64,000 bases of DNA, from the NCBI GenBank assembly GCA_034509925.1, contig CM067534.1:4861501-4925500 (forward strand), given 5' to 3'. The stretch's first letter is position 1; each line of letters opens with the position of its first letter. Shown here one piece after another: positions 34,579 to 46,429 of this stretch. The notes beneath the pieces are model-generated. The model saw nothing but the letters and a program-made list of their open reading frames with translations. It had not been told where the DNA came from and searched no databases. Made by a program: the position numbers and the translations under genes. The DNA comes from Hirudinaria manillensis (lineage: Eukaryota > Annelida > Clitellata > Hirudinida > Hirudinidae).

Positions 34579-36751
34579 ATGGACTGCATGGTAAAATGTC
34601 CGGCTTCAAAAAGGTAAGACTGAATCATATTAGGAGTGTAATGCCAGTATTAAATTAAAAATTTGCTTCTAGTAAAAGGAAGCAGAACAAGGAATGTCCG
34701 ATCACGACTTATGTCTGGGTAGGATGATTCACTATCAACAATAAGAGTTTCAAACGTTGTTTAAAAAAATTAATTTGTTAAACTAAACCAAAATACTAAC
34801 GGCTTAGGACAAACATTACGTAAGACATTTTTGAAAACCAAATAAAATTTAAACCTTTTGAACTGTGGATTTACTTTTGCGGAGAAAGGCACGTGTAAGG
34901 ACGTAATCAAGGTGGTCTATCGAAGTAGAGTCTTCCCCAAACCCCAGGAAGGAAGTAAATAATAAAAGTAAAGATTAAATACTCTCCCCGTCTCGATCTG
35001 CTATAGTATTTTCAGAAAAGAACATTTCTTGTGAAGAGAAGGTACAGATTAGGGAGGCCGGAACTGAATATTATGGGGGTTGTAGGTCGCATTATTAGTT
35101 TCTCCGGTATGAAAGACAATCTAACAAATTAATCATACTTCAGACTATTCTATGGTCTCACATGGACCTTTTAAGAAATGAAGAAGTTGCTGGCACAGCA
35201 TGTCAGTAATAACATAAATACCCTTTTCTAATAAATACTAATTTTACTCTTTTCTCTTTTTAGTTGTCACATATCACCCGTCCCTGATTTTAATTACAGA
35301 TGAAAAAGTAAAATTACATTGCTTAGTGTAAAATTATATAATAATAGTTTGAAGATGCTTTAAAACTTGATATTAAAAGTTTAAAACTTAGCATTCTTTA
35401 ATATTGATAAGTATATGCAAGGCTTGTAAATTTAAATGTAATCAAAGTCGGTAATGCTCTAATTATCGTGAGCAGATGATGACGATTTCCACACCGTGCC
35501 ATAGGTTGGTGAAAACTATTTATATATTTTAAAATTAATGCAACAAACGTCAACCATAATTTCGATTATTGTTGTTCCTAGAATTCCAACTTGTCATCTC
35601 AAATAGCAGACAGCCCCGGCCTTCCCTTTCTAGTCCTCTCAATTCGTGAATGTTAAACTTATATTAGCTTTTGAGAACCACGATTACAAAGAGATTGCAT
35701 CCTAATTTCGTGAAACATGAACATTTTAATGCTCATTTTGAGATTGTGCTTAAATGAGTTTGTACTCTAATGTCTGACTAGTCGAATGACTGGGATCGAC
35801 GCTTAGGTTAGTTAGGTTAATGGTTACATTCTTAGCCACTCGCAGTAGTTCTTTTTATTATCCCCAAATAAAAAAATGTCGGAATTACTAAGAAAAGTAG
35901 AACTAAATGCTGACCTATTTTAAGAGTTACACTGGCCATCGCCCATGTGACTACCAAAGAACGCCATCGGCCAAGCCTTACGCCAGGTTAACATATCCAT
36001 GGGTACTTGATTCTCACGAAATAGTTACAACCACTTACACAAGCGAATTCCAACGCCGAAAAGAAAGTATATTTATTTGGCTGCACAAAACGTTATCTTT
36101 TTTATGAACTTTAACGGTTTATGTTCTTAACACTCAAACTTTGATTGAGGATTGTTTGTTAATGAATATTGGAATAATGCTGCATAATGTTAATAATTAT
36201 ATTAAAAATAGGGGTATATATCTTTATATTTGCATAATGTTAATAATCACATTAAAGATAGGGATATAGAACTTTAACCTTATAATTCTTATCCAGGATT
36301 TTGAGTGGCTTTGCTTAGAGCAGTCTTTATACTTTATTTTAGATAGACCCACTGGTTCCTGTCCATTATGATGTCCTAAAGAAACTGAAGGTTTTTCAGA
36401 AGCACTTCCCTATGGAGACGAGAACTGAAAACATGACTTATGGAACGGTTCGGCATTGCTTTCAGTGTTGAGAATTTTTGGAGGCATGGTTTCCACATAA
36501 TTCACAAAAGAATCACATATATGTTTGATTTCTAGAAACCCACAAGAAAAGTTTTTATTGAAGAAAGGATGGAGAAGTTGAAGAGGGAATACGACGCAGT
36601 CAGTTCATCGACATACATGACGGTTCATCAACAGCTTCCAAAACATCCTCCCCGTCCGTATGACTACTCAAAAGTATGCGAACAACCCACTTACAAGTAT
36701 TACCTCATTCCCAGAACTATGGCTGTGAGTTCTTTGCAATGTGACAATTGA
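34579..36751 (+). CDS. Unrecognised 8-exon gene, about 239 residues
   Basis: Exons 34579-34613, 34673-34718, 34885-34954, 35016-35081, 35264-35307, 35925-36066, 36347-36447 and 36536-36751 chain without a phase break and end in TGA. The product is soluble-looking, Lys/Tyr/Pro-rich and has no membrane segment. Stretches such as GHRPCDYQRTPSAKPYARL and HPPRPYDYSKVCEQP resemble the proline-tyrosine-rich style of small axonemal or sperm microtubule proteins, which is an impression and not a match. The C-terminal three exons are the best supported. It lies between two RAB24-like genes that point toward it. Confidence 0.6.
36181..36277. repeat. Direct repeat of about 48 bp
   Basis: gcataatgttaataat followed by a similar tail occurs at 36182 and again at 36231, inside the intron before exon 36347. 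Confidence 0.8.
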
Positions 36752-38272
36752 AGCCACAAATAAGTATAACTACATCAAATTCCAACAGAAATGCACATAT
36801 GACTGATGCCTTTCATGGCCATCTTTCTCAAGGAAGTTTAAAGAGGCATCTTATTCATGGATATTTGATTAACATTACGAGAGCACATGTTTTATGCACA
36901 ATATGTTTTTAACTTAGTTTCAGCTTTTAATTAGATAATAAATGGTAATCTTCTTGAAAATTAGTGATAAATGTGTTTTGTACTTACATGAGCATTTCAC
37001 ATCATGTACCTTTCAACGTTTATTGGTAGAATAAGGTATTGTTTAAAAAATAACTGGAAAAGGTGTAATTAATGGTCACGGCTAGGAAAATATTAAATTG
37101 ATGTTATTTGTAGGCAACTGATCAAAATATAAACATATCACATACCATCAACTGTCAATTGTCATTTTGATTGCAGTAAAAACAGGAAAGTTGAAAGTAT
37201 CTTCAGAAAATAGAAATAAATAAATTAATAAATAAATAAATAAATATAAATTGGTGTCACAAGAATGCTGCAGAATGAATCTAGTTCAATTGTAGACTTA
37301 AAATTAATTCATTGCAAGAGGAGCAACAATTTCCAGAAGGAAGCAAACAATTAAAATGATTAAAAAGATTAGAACAATTAAATAGTAAGATGAACCTTTC
37401 CATTAAGAGGTAGCATCTTTAAGGCAACCGATTGAAACAATATCAAACAGAAAATTCACAGACATGAATTGACAATTGTGGCAATATATCAAGGCATCAA
37501 ATAAATGCTGAAAGGAATGACAGAGAACAATTCATAAAAGGTATTGCAGTATTGACCCGGTATTGACATGACAGATGGACTGATGCATCAACAAACGGGT
37601 AAATTAATCCTTTGATCGATAACTGACGAATAAGGCACAAGTGAAGATGGTGAAACTCATGATGAATTGTTAATTAATACTTCAAAATACTACTTTGACT
37701 TTTGGAATTTAAGCAACTCAAATTGTCCGATGAAAAAAAAGATCCGACGGCATTGAGATCGGGCTCCGATTAAAACGCATTTTTAAAAGAAATAATTTAA
37801 TCTCGCACAAACACAAACGCATAATAAATAGTTAACAAATTCTGACCAAATTTTAGTAAAAATATCAACAGTTACATGATTTATTGCGATTGTTAGATGT
37901 TTTGTGTAGTTTGATGGAAGGAACTGCAGATTTAAAAAGAATAAGTTATTAAATGTGTTTAAATGTTGGTATATTAAATATATTAAATATGTCTGCTACA
38001 GTAGTGCTAAAACAATCAATAAAGTCAGCAAATTAATATCTATTTATTTATAAGAGAACTCCAAGAGGTTCTTTTCAATAAGTAAGCCCACTTTTACCTA
38101 ATAACAACAACAACAACAATAACAATAATGGTAACAATAATAATAATAATAGTAATAATAATAATAATAATAATTACAACAAATAAATTAATAACAAGAG
38201 CAACAACTTTCAGCAATGCAACTCAAATACTGATTAGTGTAAATATGACAGCCCAACACAAACCACACTAAC
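36752..38272. other. Intergenic region between the unrecognised gene and the second RAB24-like gene
   Basis: This stretch contains an aaat tetranucleotide run (about 37215-37245) and an aac/aat run (38100-38175). The missing last exon of the second RAB24-like gene may lie here; none was identified. Confidence 0.4.
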
Positions 38273-39497
38273 CCTGATTGAGCACGGATCTCATGTGTGA
38301 AATGTCTCTAGCAATTGTCGTGAAGAGCTCAACTGCAAACAGCAAAATCATTATCATCATCAAGCAGCCAATCGATCAACTGATGCATGACGAATGCGCT
38401 CTCAACTTTTAAACAACTCCAAAAACTTACCAACTCCCTCTCCTGTTTTGCTTGAAGTTTCAAACATTTTGGCACCAACAGCTTTTTGACGTAAAAGGAA
38501 AGTATTAGAATTTAGTGTAATTGGTTTGTAAACTTTAAATAAGTGGAAAATAAAACAGCAACTCAGAAAAAGTAATTGTTTATATGAACCACATGTTATA
38601 GGCAGGTATCAGATCATCATCTTCAACATAACAAAAACTACTCACAGTCAGCAAACTCAATGATGTCGTGAATGTCGACTTTTCGGAAGACTCTGTCTTC
38701 GCCATACACCAGATCTAGTTTTGTACCGCATAAGTAGATGATGCAGCCCTGAAAATTCAATTTTGTTGAAGAAAACAATTGATTTTAAATGAATTAGTTA
38801 CACATTAATAAAACATGAAGAAGAAAATAAGCAGGGAGACACCAAGAAGGGAGACATGCCTCGCAAGTTTCTTTGAGCTCGTTCACCCACTTGACAGCTC
38901 TGTTATAGCTTTTCTTGCAAGTGATGTCATAACAGACTATGGCTGCCTTTGAATCTCTGTAATACATTCTTGCCATTGACTCAAACCTTTCACTCCCTGC
39001 TGTGTCCTGGAAAATGTTGCTTAAAATTAATAAAATATTAATAAATGTACTGTAATTGTGTCATTGGTCATATTTTAATGGAGGTCAAAAACTTAATGAA
39101 CTATTTTTCCAAGTTTTCCCAAAGCTGAGAATATTTTCACAAACCCAGATTCCCATTCCAAGCACAAATTTATTGAATGTGAACTTCTTTAAGAAAAATG
39201 AAGCTCCAACAGTCTGAAACCAGGTGTTTTATGAGTCAAGATATCATAAAAATTAAATATTTATTATGTATGGCTTGTGAAATATAGAAATATCAAGCAT
39301 TGTAAAGCATAACTGAATAAATAGAATAAAACGTTCCAGCAAAATGTTCTAGTATTACAAAACCAAAAAATGATTACAGATTGCATGCTATCTCCATGAA
39401 AGATATCTCTGGTATATCTGTTTACTAAGGAAGTCTTGCCAGATGATGACTGGCCTAGCATGACAACTTTGACTTCAATGAATGGTGGAGCATTCAT
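38273..39497 (-). CDS. RAB24-like small GTPase, gene 2
   Basis: Exons on the minus strand are 39497-39378, 39213-39145, 39006-38860, 38748-38646, 38481-38431 and 38332-38273. The last ends at a gttagt donor in the same phase as gene 1, so a final exon is missing from the model. Exons 2, 3 and 5 match gene 1 exactly in length (69, 147 and 51 nt). Motifs: GQSSSGKTS (15-23), [15 protein letters not shown] (from 64, with the RAB24-type Ser), GTKLD and [11 protein letters not shown]. The exon 3/4 join needs a GC donor (gag|gcatgt), because no GT donor gives the right phase. This gene is closer to vertebrate RAB24 than gene 1 in the DTAG and AAIVCYD stretches. Confidence 0.88.
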
Positions 39498-40150
39498 TTT
39501 AAGATTATCTAAAATTTGTAAGAATATAATGCATTAGAATAATCAAATCAGAAAATATTTGTATCCGATAAAAATAAACCTTAAATCATCGTAGAACCAA
39601 AGAATTATAAGATGTTTGTATAATAAATATATTCATCATATCCTTACAGCTTAATCGGCGTTAAAGGTGTTGCTCATCTACTTATAAAACCGAATTCTTT
39701 GTATGCAACGTTTATAAAGTGTTATCACATGCTGATGTAAAGTTACTAACTAAGAAGTTATTAGGTAATAACTAAGCACATTTCGTGACACTGTGGAAGT
39801 CGTGCATATCGAAGCATAATAACTAACCAGTAACTCATGGAAATCCAAAGCTAATATGCGATGTAAAAATAAAATGAACGTTTTGTTTATCACACCCTCC
39901 CCTTGACTCAGTCGGCCAAGACCATGTGTTCTTGGTCTCTTAAAAATTCCTTCACCGATTATCTAAGAACTGCATAATTTTAAATTATTTATAATTATTA
40001 CAATTAAAAAGATATTTCAATTGAGTTAAATATTTTGCGATTGTCTTTATTATCTAAATTCGCTTTCGCCTTAATAACATTCGGGCGCACCATTTGAAAG
40101 AGCCGTAGGTATATTGGGGTTCAAGAGCGCAACACTGCAATTTTATTGAA
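39498..40150. promoter_or_regulatory. Shared head-to-head promoter region
   Basis: About 650 bp separate the divergent starts of RAB24-like gene 2 and DONSON, so the interval probably works as a bidirectional promoter. No TATA box was obvious. Confidence 0.45.
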
Positions 40151-43100
40151 ATGGCTGAATCGTCAAACGACTGGATTAAACCTAATGATGTTATGAGACT
40201 TCGCAAATACAAAAATTTAAGGAAATCGATCTCTAACAATATTGGTTCCATTCCGCCAACACCGACATCAAAAAGTGTAAATGTTGTACAAAATCAGACT
40301 CCAGACGTCATTAACAAGACTCTTAAAAGGAAAAATCCCTTTAGCTGTGAATCGCAAAATGAAAAAATCCAGGCATTTGAAGGAGAAACAGAGAACACTG
40401 CTGATCAGCCAAATTTGTCAAATTCTCGACTTTTCAAAAGCGTTGAAAATTTTGACAAGAAAAAAACTCTTGTAATTTGAACGCTGAGTTTTCAAAACTT
40501 GTTTAATTATGTAGTTCTGTTGCTTGAGATTTCAATGGTTTTTCTTACCTAATCAGGAAGCATCATTTGTTGCCTACATGGAAAAGTTGGATAAAGAATG
40601 TGAGGAGGCTAAAGCAGAAGCTGACAAGAAAGCGAAATTCAAAGAAGTAAGTGCATGACTTTGAACAAATGATTTCTAGTTATTTAAACCAAAATGCAAA
40701 CTAACATTCTTCATCATTTGATGCTTTAATTGAAGGGCTTAAACACAGGAACTTCACTTCCTGAAGACTGGAGTCTGAGGACCAAGATGAAATTTTTTGT
40801 TCCAACATCATCAGTGGAGACTTTTTGGCCAATCAGAGGGACTGATGAAGCCCAGGGCATGGCAGATTTTGTCAACAAAAAGGTATGTTAATGTTTAATG
40901 CTTGACTTTACATTAAAAGGCTATGGTATTACAGAGGTTTAAATTTTAAATGCAGGAAAACAATGATCTCAAACAAGTACTTCAGAGCCATTTGATGTAC
41001 TGGTCTTACCCAAACCTACCTTGGCTTAAACTCTTCCCGAGAATGGATGCCGTCAAGCAAAAGTAATTCTAAATGTTCTTCTTATTACTTATGTTTTATG
41101 GTATTAATAATTTGCCGTATCACTTTATACGTTGTCAATATTTTATTCCAGGATGGATTTTCAAGGTGTACCTACTCTCAACAAAGTTGCTGAAAGCTCT
41201 CTTTTCAATGAATGGTGAGTAGATTTCAGCATTCAAATCTGAATATAAATTGAAGATATTGCTGAATAAATTTGCTCCAATATTTGTTATTTTTATTTTT
41301 GAGTGTTTAGGCCAATTTGGATAAATACTTTGTTATTATAATTCCACATACATAATTTAAATATTGGATCTTAGGGTCTAGTATGTATGAGCTGTCTGCA
41401 CATTGACTTTATTCCTTGTTTAACTATTACTCAACAATACTAAATATCTTAAATATTCTTAACTCTGCCACAAAACTCAATAAGCAACATATTAAAGCAT
41501 ATAATGAATTATTATTGTTATTGTTCAGGTTGGGTGCCATCAGTTCCTGCTATCAAAATATCAGGCAAAATTTATGTCCATACATGTTTGTCTGTTGCCA
41601 ACACATGACTGTCCTCTTCATCAGCGCATCCACCAGCGGCAGGGGGGAAATTGTTGCCTTGGTAACACCAACCACGAGAGGTCTGAGGAAATCCTTAGAT
41701 AGCGAAGGTATGTTAATTAAAATTAATATTCCCATTAATGCTTTTAAATTGTTCTTTATTATCCATCATCATTGGATCTTGATAAATTTTCTGATTTTCT
41801 GATTTTAATCCAGGAATTGATTACAAACTCCCATTAGTGACTAAAAAGGGCAGGAAAATAAGTGAAAACAGGTAAAAATTAATTTACTATCCTACCCTCA
41901 ATACACCAAATATAAGTTTAAAACTAATGAGCTCAATGTCCTTCAACGTGCATTGATATATTAACATACTGAAAAACATGAATTATTTTAAGAGCTCAAA
42001 AAATGTCAAATCAGTCATTTTATATTTTAGTAGGGATGTATGACTTCCTACAAAGTGTACAAGTTTTGATTTATTAAATTAATTTATTAATTGGACATTT
42101 AACAAGATTTTTAATTTAGTACTCAAGAAAAGAATGGCATGCCATGCTGTTCAGATGATGTAAATGGTGAAAGCGAGGAATCAATAACCGATAACAAGAG
42201 TTCTGAACAGAATAAAAATCAAGTAGTTGATGAAGAAGATGATGAGGACGATGAGGAATGGCTTGAAAGATTAGGACTCGATAAGAAGCATTATCAACTA
42301 AGGGACACTTCAACCTCAGCAAAAAAGTTAGTTGTAGTTGAGAGCTTATTAGATCTTGAGTCCATACCTGACTGTAGATGCTTTTAAGCATTCTAGTTGT
42401 GATATGTTAGGAAACATTGGGTGCCATATGCATAACATTTTCAAGTCAGTCAATATTTATAAATCACTTCCAGTAATGTGCTTTCATCAAAGAGGTTAAT
42501 GCATCTCATTGCAGTTATATTGATATTCACTTTCAATTATTAATAGATATTGAACTACTGAATAGTAATAATAACAATAATAGATGTTGTTATAATATCT
42601 ATATAACAATAATAAAATAATACAATATAATAATATATCAAATATATAACAATAATAGATATTGTTATAATAGCTATATAACAATAATAGATATTGTTGA
42701 TGTAATATATTGTTATTAATAGATTTGCTTCATTTTTTAATGGTTTTGTTGCAGCAAGTTGGCCGAGGCAGGTGATGACTTCAGGACGATAGACTATAGG
42801 CCAACATCCACCGTGCTGATGCAAGGAGTGAACAGCAATGCTTTTTTCAACTTTTTTGTTAATAGTTCCCATGTGATCTCAACTGTGGGTCCTTTGGCTG
42901 GTATTCCTCCAACCATTTTGTCTCCATCTGCCTTCAAGAATTCATCATTGAGATCAATTAATGTATGTATAATTTTTACTTCATCTACACAGCAGTTTAT
43001 TTCTGCATTTTGAAATGATAAACTTATATAAATGTTTAATCATATACATTATGTGTTCATCTTATTCCAGATTTTCAAAACTGGGGAATTGGTCAATAAT

Positions 43101-43412
43101 CTAGATCATTTGATCAAAATTAAGAACGAAGATGACAAAAGGACCCTTTTTGAGATTTCAGGACCCATACTTCCACATGTTTTCAAAAATATTTGTCAGT
43201 TGTTCGCTTCAAATTGCGAGATTTATAGCGGCATCTCCACAGTTTTGGAATCATCTGTGCCATTTAATTGCTTTGGAGCAGACAAACAAGATGGTGATGA
43301 AGCAGAGGTCGTTTCAGAGAATCATGGCGATAAAATCACGAGGTTACGAAATTCAGCTGTGAGGAGTATAGAATTCGCCGATTCACTGTTCAAATGGAAT
43401 GATGAAGAGTAA
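40151..43412 (+). CDS. DONSON: DONSON, replication-fork protein, complete
   Basis: Ten exons in phase give 573 residues, close to the human 566: 40151-40471, 40557-40646, 40736-40882, 40956-41062, 41152-41214, 41529-41707, 41814-41871, 42120-42326, 42755-42962 and 43071-43412. Family landmarks are KRKNPF near residue 90, LPEDWSLRTKMKFF, MYWSYPNLPWLKLFPR, the segment LCPYMFVC followed by VTPTTRGLRKSL, GIPPTILSPSAFK and the C-terminal SVEF/DSLFKW-like end. DONSON supports replication origin licensing and fork stability through CMG helicase assembly. Exon 8 has an acidic run (DEEDDEDDEE). A poly-A signal (aataaa, 43414-43419) begins two bases after the stop. Confidence 0.95.
42560..42715. repeat. 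AT-rich repeat in the last-but-one DONSON intron
   Basis: Units like ataacaataatagatattgt recur four times with variants. Confidence 0.8.
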
Positions 43413-44489
43413 AAATAAAAACATTATTATCAACAAGGTGTGACTTTTCAATGTCATATGAAAAAGTTCCTGGTTGCTTAGTCTGGAAATACTTTATAGA
43501 GAGTTTTCTTATTTATGGCTGCACCGCTGATGTGGGGTTAGGATCCTGCCGCGTGGATGTCTCGTCAAAGTTCCAAATGCTTTTTGCTTGCATCGATCAT
43601 AGGTAGGAAAATAGAAGTGTCTTATTTTCGCAGAAATATTACAACTTACGAAATACCTATTTCGCCTTGGACAAAGTGCATGCAACCATTAAGGCACGTA
43701 GAGGCTCAACAGTGTTGGGTCATTTCACCGTAATTTCTTGTAACGCTATCAGAGGGTTACCGGAATTTTTCCCACGCTCGACCTATCATGCTATACACAT
43801 TTAGCAGGACTGATCTGATAGATCGACTTCCAAATTCGGGCCGAGAACATAATGGCTCGCCGAAGTCCGCTTTGAAGTGCTGGACGCTTTCTCGGCCCGG
43901 CCTGCTCGTTTATATGAGACTGACTAGCTCGGCCTATGGCTTAATAAATTTGGCCTTGTCTCTTTAATCAGTTCTTTATCTGAGGTCAGTCCTTTCTCCG
44001 TTTGCCTCGCTTTCTGTTGTCCGGGATTCCGGTAGGGTGCTCCCTGATTAATATTCGGCTCTTTGTTGTCCTTTAAAGGAATACCTTTAGAACGTTACAA
44101 AATTAATGAGTTCACTAGGCATTTCTGGACTGTCAAGAAAATTATCGTGGAACTCACTTTAAGGCATCCGGAAAATTCATCGCATGAATATTCGTCGCAC
44201 GGCCGTTTATAATGTATGCGTTGAAGAATTAGATTAAACATGGCATTTAATATATATCTTCCGAGACAACTGAATATTGTTCATTTACAATCGTTGATAT
44301 TTGCAGTTTTATGTTATTACGGAATTACTAAACAGACCTTTATAAATCACTGGATTCGATCAAATCGCGGGACACTTTGAAAAGGTCTGATTATAACAAA
44401 TGCCATTTCGCTTAATAGTTAATCGTTTTATTGGTGACTGGATATCTAAAGCATAAGACATTTTACAACGTTAACGTTATATTTTTCAG
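43413..44489. other. Intergenic region upstream of the FLYWCH-MULE gene
   Basis: This region is less AT-rich than its surroundings around 43780-43960. It has a 10-bp perfect inverted repeat (gggccgagaa at 43838, ttctcggccc at 43889). No ORF was recognised. A splice acceptor (tttttcag, ending 44489) just before the next ORF implies a non-coding leader exon somewhere in this stretch. Confidence 0.45.
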
Positions 44490-44494
44490 CTGTA

Positions 44495-45877
44495 ATGCCT
44501 CTGGAATTTGTATTGAGTGAGAAAGGAAAACAAAAGTTGGTGGATTCTGGACATTTGTTTGTCATGGACAGGATATGTGGCAAAAAAGCGTATTGGAAGT
44601 GTGACCAGAATCAAAAGTTTAGATGTCATGCACGTGTTCACACAATGAATGACAAGGTCATCAAAAGGAATGGAGAACACAACCATGCCAGTAACAGTGC
44701 TAAGGTGGAAGTAACAAAGGTCATAAATTCTATGAAGGAAAAGGCAAAGTCAAGTCAGAATATTCCACACAGAATAATTGCCGATGCCTTTGTTGGACTT
44801 TCAAAAGTGGCAGCTGTTCAAATGCCTTGTTTGCAGACTCTGAAAAAGAATATTCGCAATGCAAGACGAGAAGCTTATCGACCCTTGCCAAATCCAATTT
44901 TATCAACCGAACTGATTATTCCAAAAGAGTTTCAGATCACACACAAAGGAGATAAGTTTTTGATGTCAGATATAGGCAATGGTTCTGAGAGAATGCTCAT
45001 TTTTGCTACAGAGCAAAATCTCAAATTTTTGTCCAACTCAAAATTTTGGTTTGGTGATGGGACTTTTAAAATGGTTCCACGTCTGTTTTCCCACTTGTAT
45101 GTGATTCATGGAATTATTGATGAAAAAATGTATCCATTCGTCTATGCTTTGTTGCCATCCAGGACTGAAGAAACATACAATCATTTGTTTTCACAGCTAA
45201 AGAATGCCAGCCCAAATTTGTCACCAACATCAATAGTGACTGACTTTGATTTATCAGCAATAAATGCCTTTAAGGATCATTTCCCTTCATCTAGGCATAA
45301 AGGCTGTTTTTTCCATTTTTGCCAGAGCCTTTTGAGAAACATCCAGTCTAATGGATTGCAGCATAGGTATGAAAATGATAAAGAATTCTCCTTACAACTA
45401 AGGATGGTATCTGCACTGGCCTTTGTGCCTTTGGATGATGTGATTTCATCATTTGAAGATCTCGATGATATTCTCCCAGACGAGTGCCAAACATTTTTAG
45501 AGTACTTTGAAGACACATGGATTGGACGACCGCACCGACATGGCCGAAAACCTCCACGTTTTCCTCATCATCTCTGGAACTTCTATGAAGATGGTTTAAT
45601 GGCTTCACTTAAAACTAGCAATTCCTGTGAGGGTTGGCACAGTGCTTTTAATGATTCCATTGGATCTAATCATTCCAGCTTATGGACATTTATCCAAGCT
45701 CTGAAAAATGATCAAGCCATTAATGAGGGTAAGATGGGACAGCAGGTAACAGGCATCAACGAAAACATTTCAAAAACTCAAGATGCCTCTGCTGAACTTC
45801 AAAATATAATCAAAGAGTATGGTAAAGGGAGTGTCATGGACTATTTGAGGGATTTGGCTCATAATTTCAACTTTTAA
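44495..45877 (+). CDS. FLYWCH zinc finger plus MULE-type transposase, intact single-exon ORF
   Basis: The ORF has 460 codons with no intron and no lesion. Residues 8-64 form a FLYWCH-like finger (YWKCDQN, FRCHARV, GEHNH). The MULE transposase core follows: FWFGDGTFKMVP (Asp about 188) and IVTDFDLSAINAF (Asp about 250), then a helical C-terminal part with SNSCEGWHSAFN near 378. MULE transposases cut DNA with a DDE triad. No terminal inverted repeats or target duplications were seen nearby. An acceptor six bases before the ATG suggests a spliced leader exon. These points favour a domesticated gene or an old but conserved copy, yet a live element with unrecognised ends is possible. Confidence 0.85.
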   Translation: MPLEFVLSEKGKQKLVDSGHLFVMDRICGKKAYWKCDQNQKFRCHARVHTMNDKVIKRNGEHNHASNSAKVEVTKVINSMKEKAKSSQNIPHRIIADAFVGLSKVAAVQMPCLQTLKKNIRNARREAYRPLPNPILSTELIIPKEFQITHKGDKFLMSDIGNGSERMLIFATEQNLKFLSNSKFWFGDGTFKMVPRLFSHLYVIHGIIDEKMYPFVYALLPSRTEETYNHLFSQLKNASPNLSPTSIVTDFDLSAINAFKDHFPSSRHKGCFFHFCQSLLRNIQSNGLQHRYENDKEFSLQLRMVSALAFVPLDDVISSFEDLDDILPDECQTFLEYFEDTWIGRPHRHGRKPPRFPHHLWNFYEDGLMASLKTSNSCEGWHSAFNDSIGSNHSSLWTFIQALKNDQAINEGKMGQQVTGINENISKTQDASAELQNIIKEYGKGSVMDYLRDLAHNFNF

Positions 45878-46429
45878 CTGAATCTTTTCAGATGCTGTAT
45901 TGATGTAATGAATTAGTATTTAAATATCTACTGAAGTGGATGTACATAGAAATGTTTGTCTCCTGTTATCATGAATCTTCCAGTAGAAATACATTATGTC
46001 TTCGTTCCATCTCTTATATTGACAAAGTTGAAAATTCCAGATGCATATCAATTTAGGGGCCACGCTTCCAACGCAGAGGATCATCTTGAGCCAATACTTT
46101 CGGAGCATAGATGAGAGTTTAAGATAATGTGGGTTCTAGCATTAAGGGGAGAATCTACGGGCAATTTGCGAATTAAGAGTATTTTATGCTTAAATCGACC
46201 AGCTGATTTTGTTACTAAAGAAATTTTTTAATAGGAAACCAATTAGAACTTTTAAAATACAAAAATTTAGCACCACAAAACATGTTTTATATAAAAATTT
46301 GGTTTTATATAAATATTCTTCTGTAATAATTATCATATGTTTTGTAAAGTAGATGCTAACAAACAACAATCGCGTATTTTGCTTATATGGTGTTGATATT
46401 GGTCCGTTGGAGGATTTGTTTTATAAAGA
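45878..46429. other. Intergenic region between the FLYWCH-MULE gene and NF-YB
   Basis: Nothing recognised. This short AT-rich interval must include the NF-YB promoter; no TATA box was evident. Confidence 0.4.

Noticed and set aside
43530..43570. tRNA B-box-like ggttaggatcc
   Set aside because: It departs from the B-box consensus and no cloverleaf could be drawn around it.
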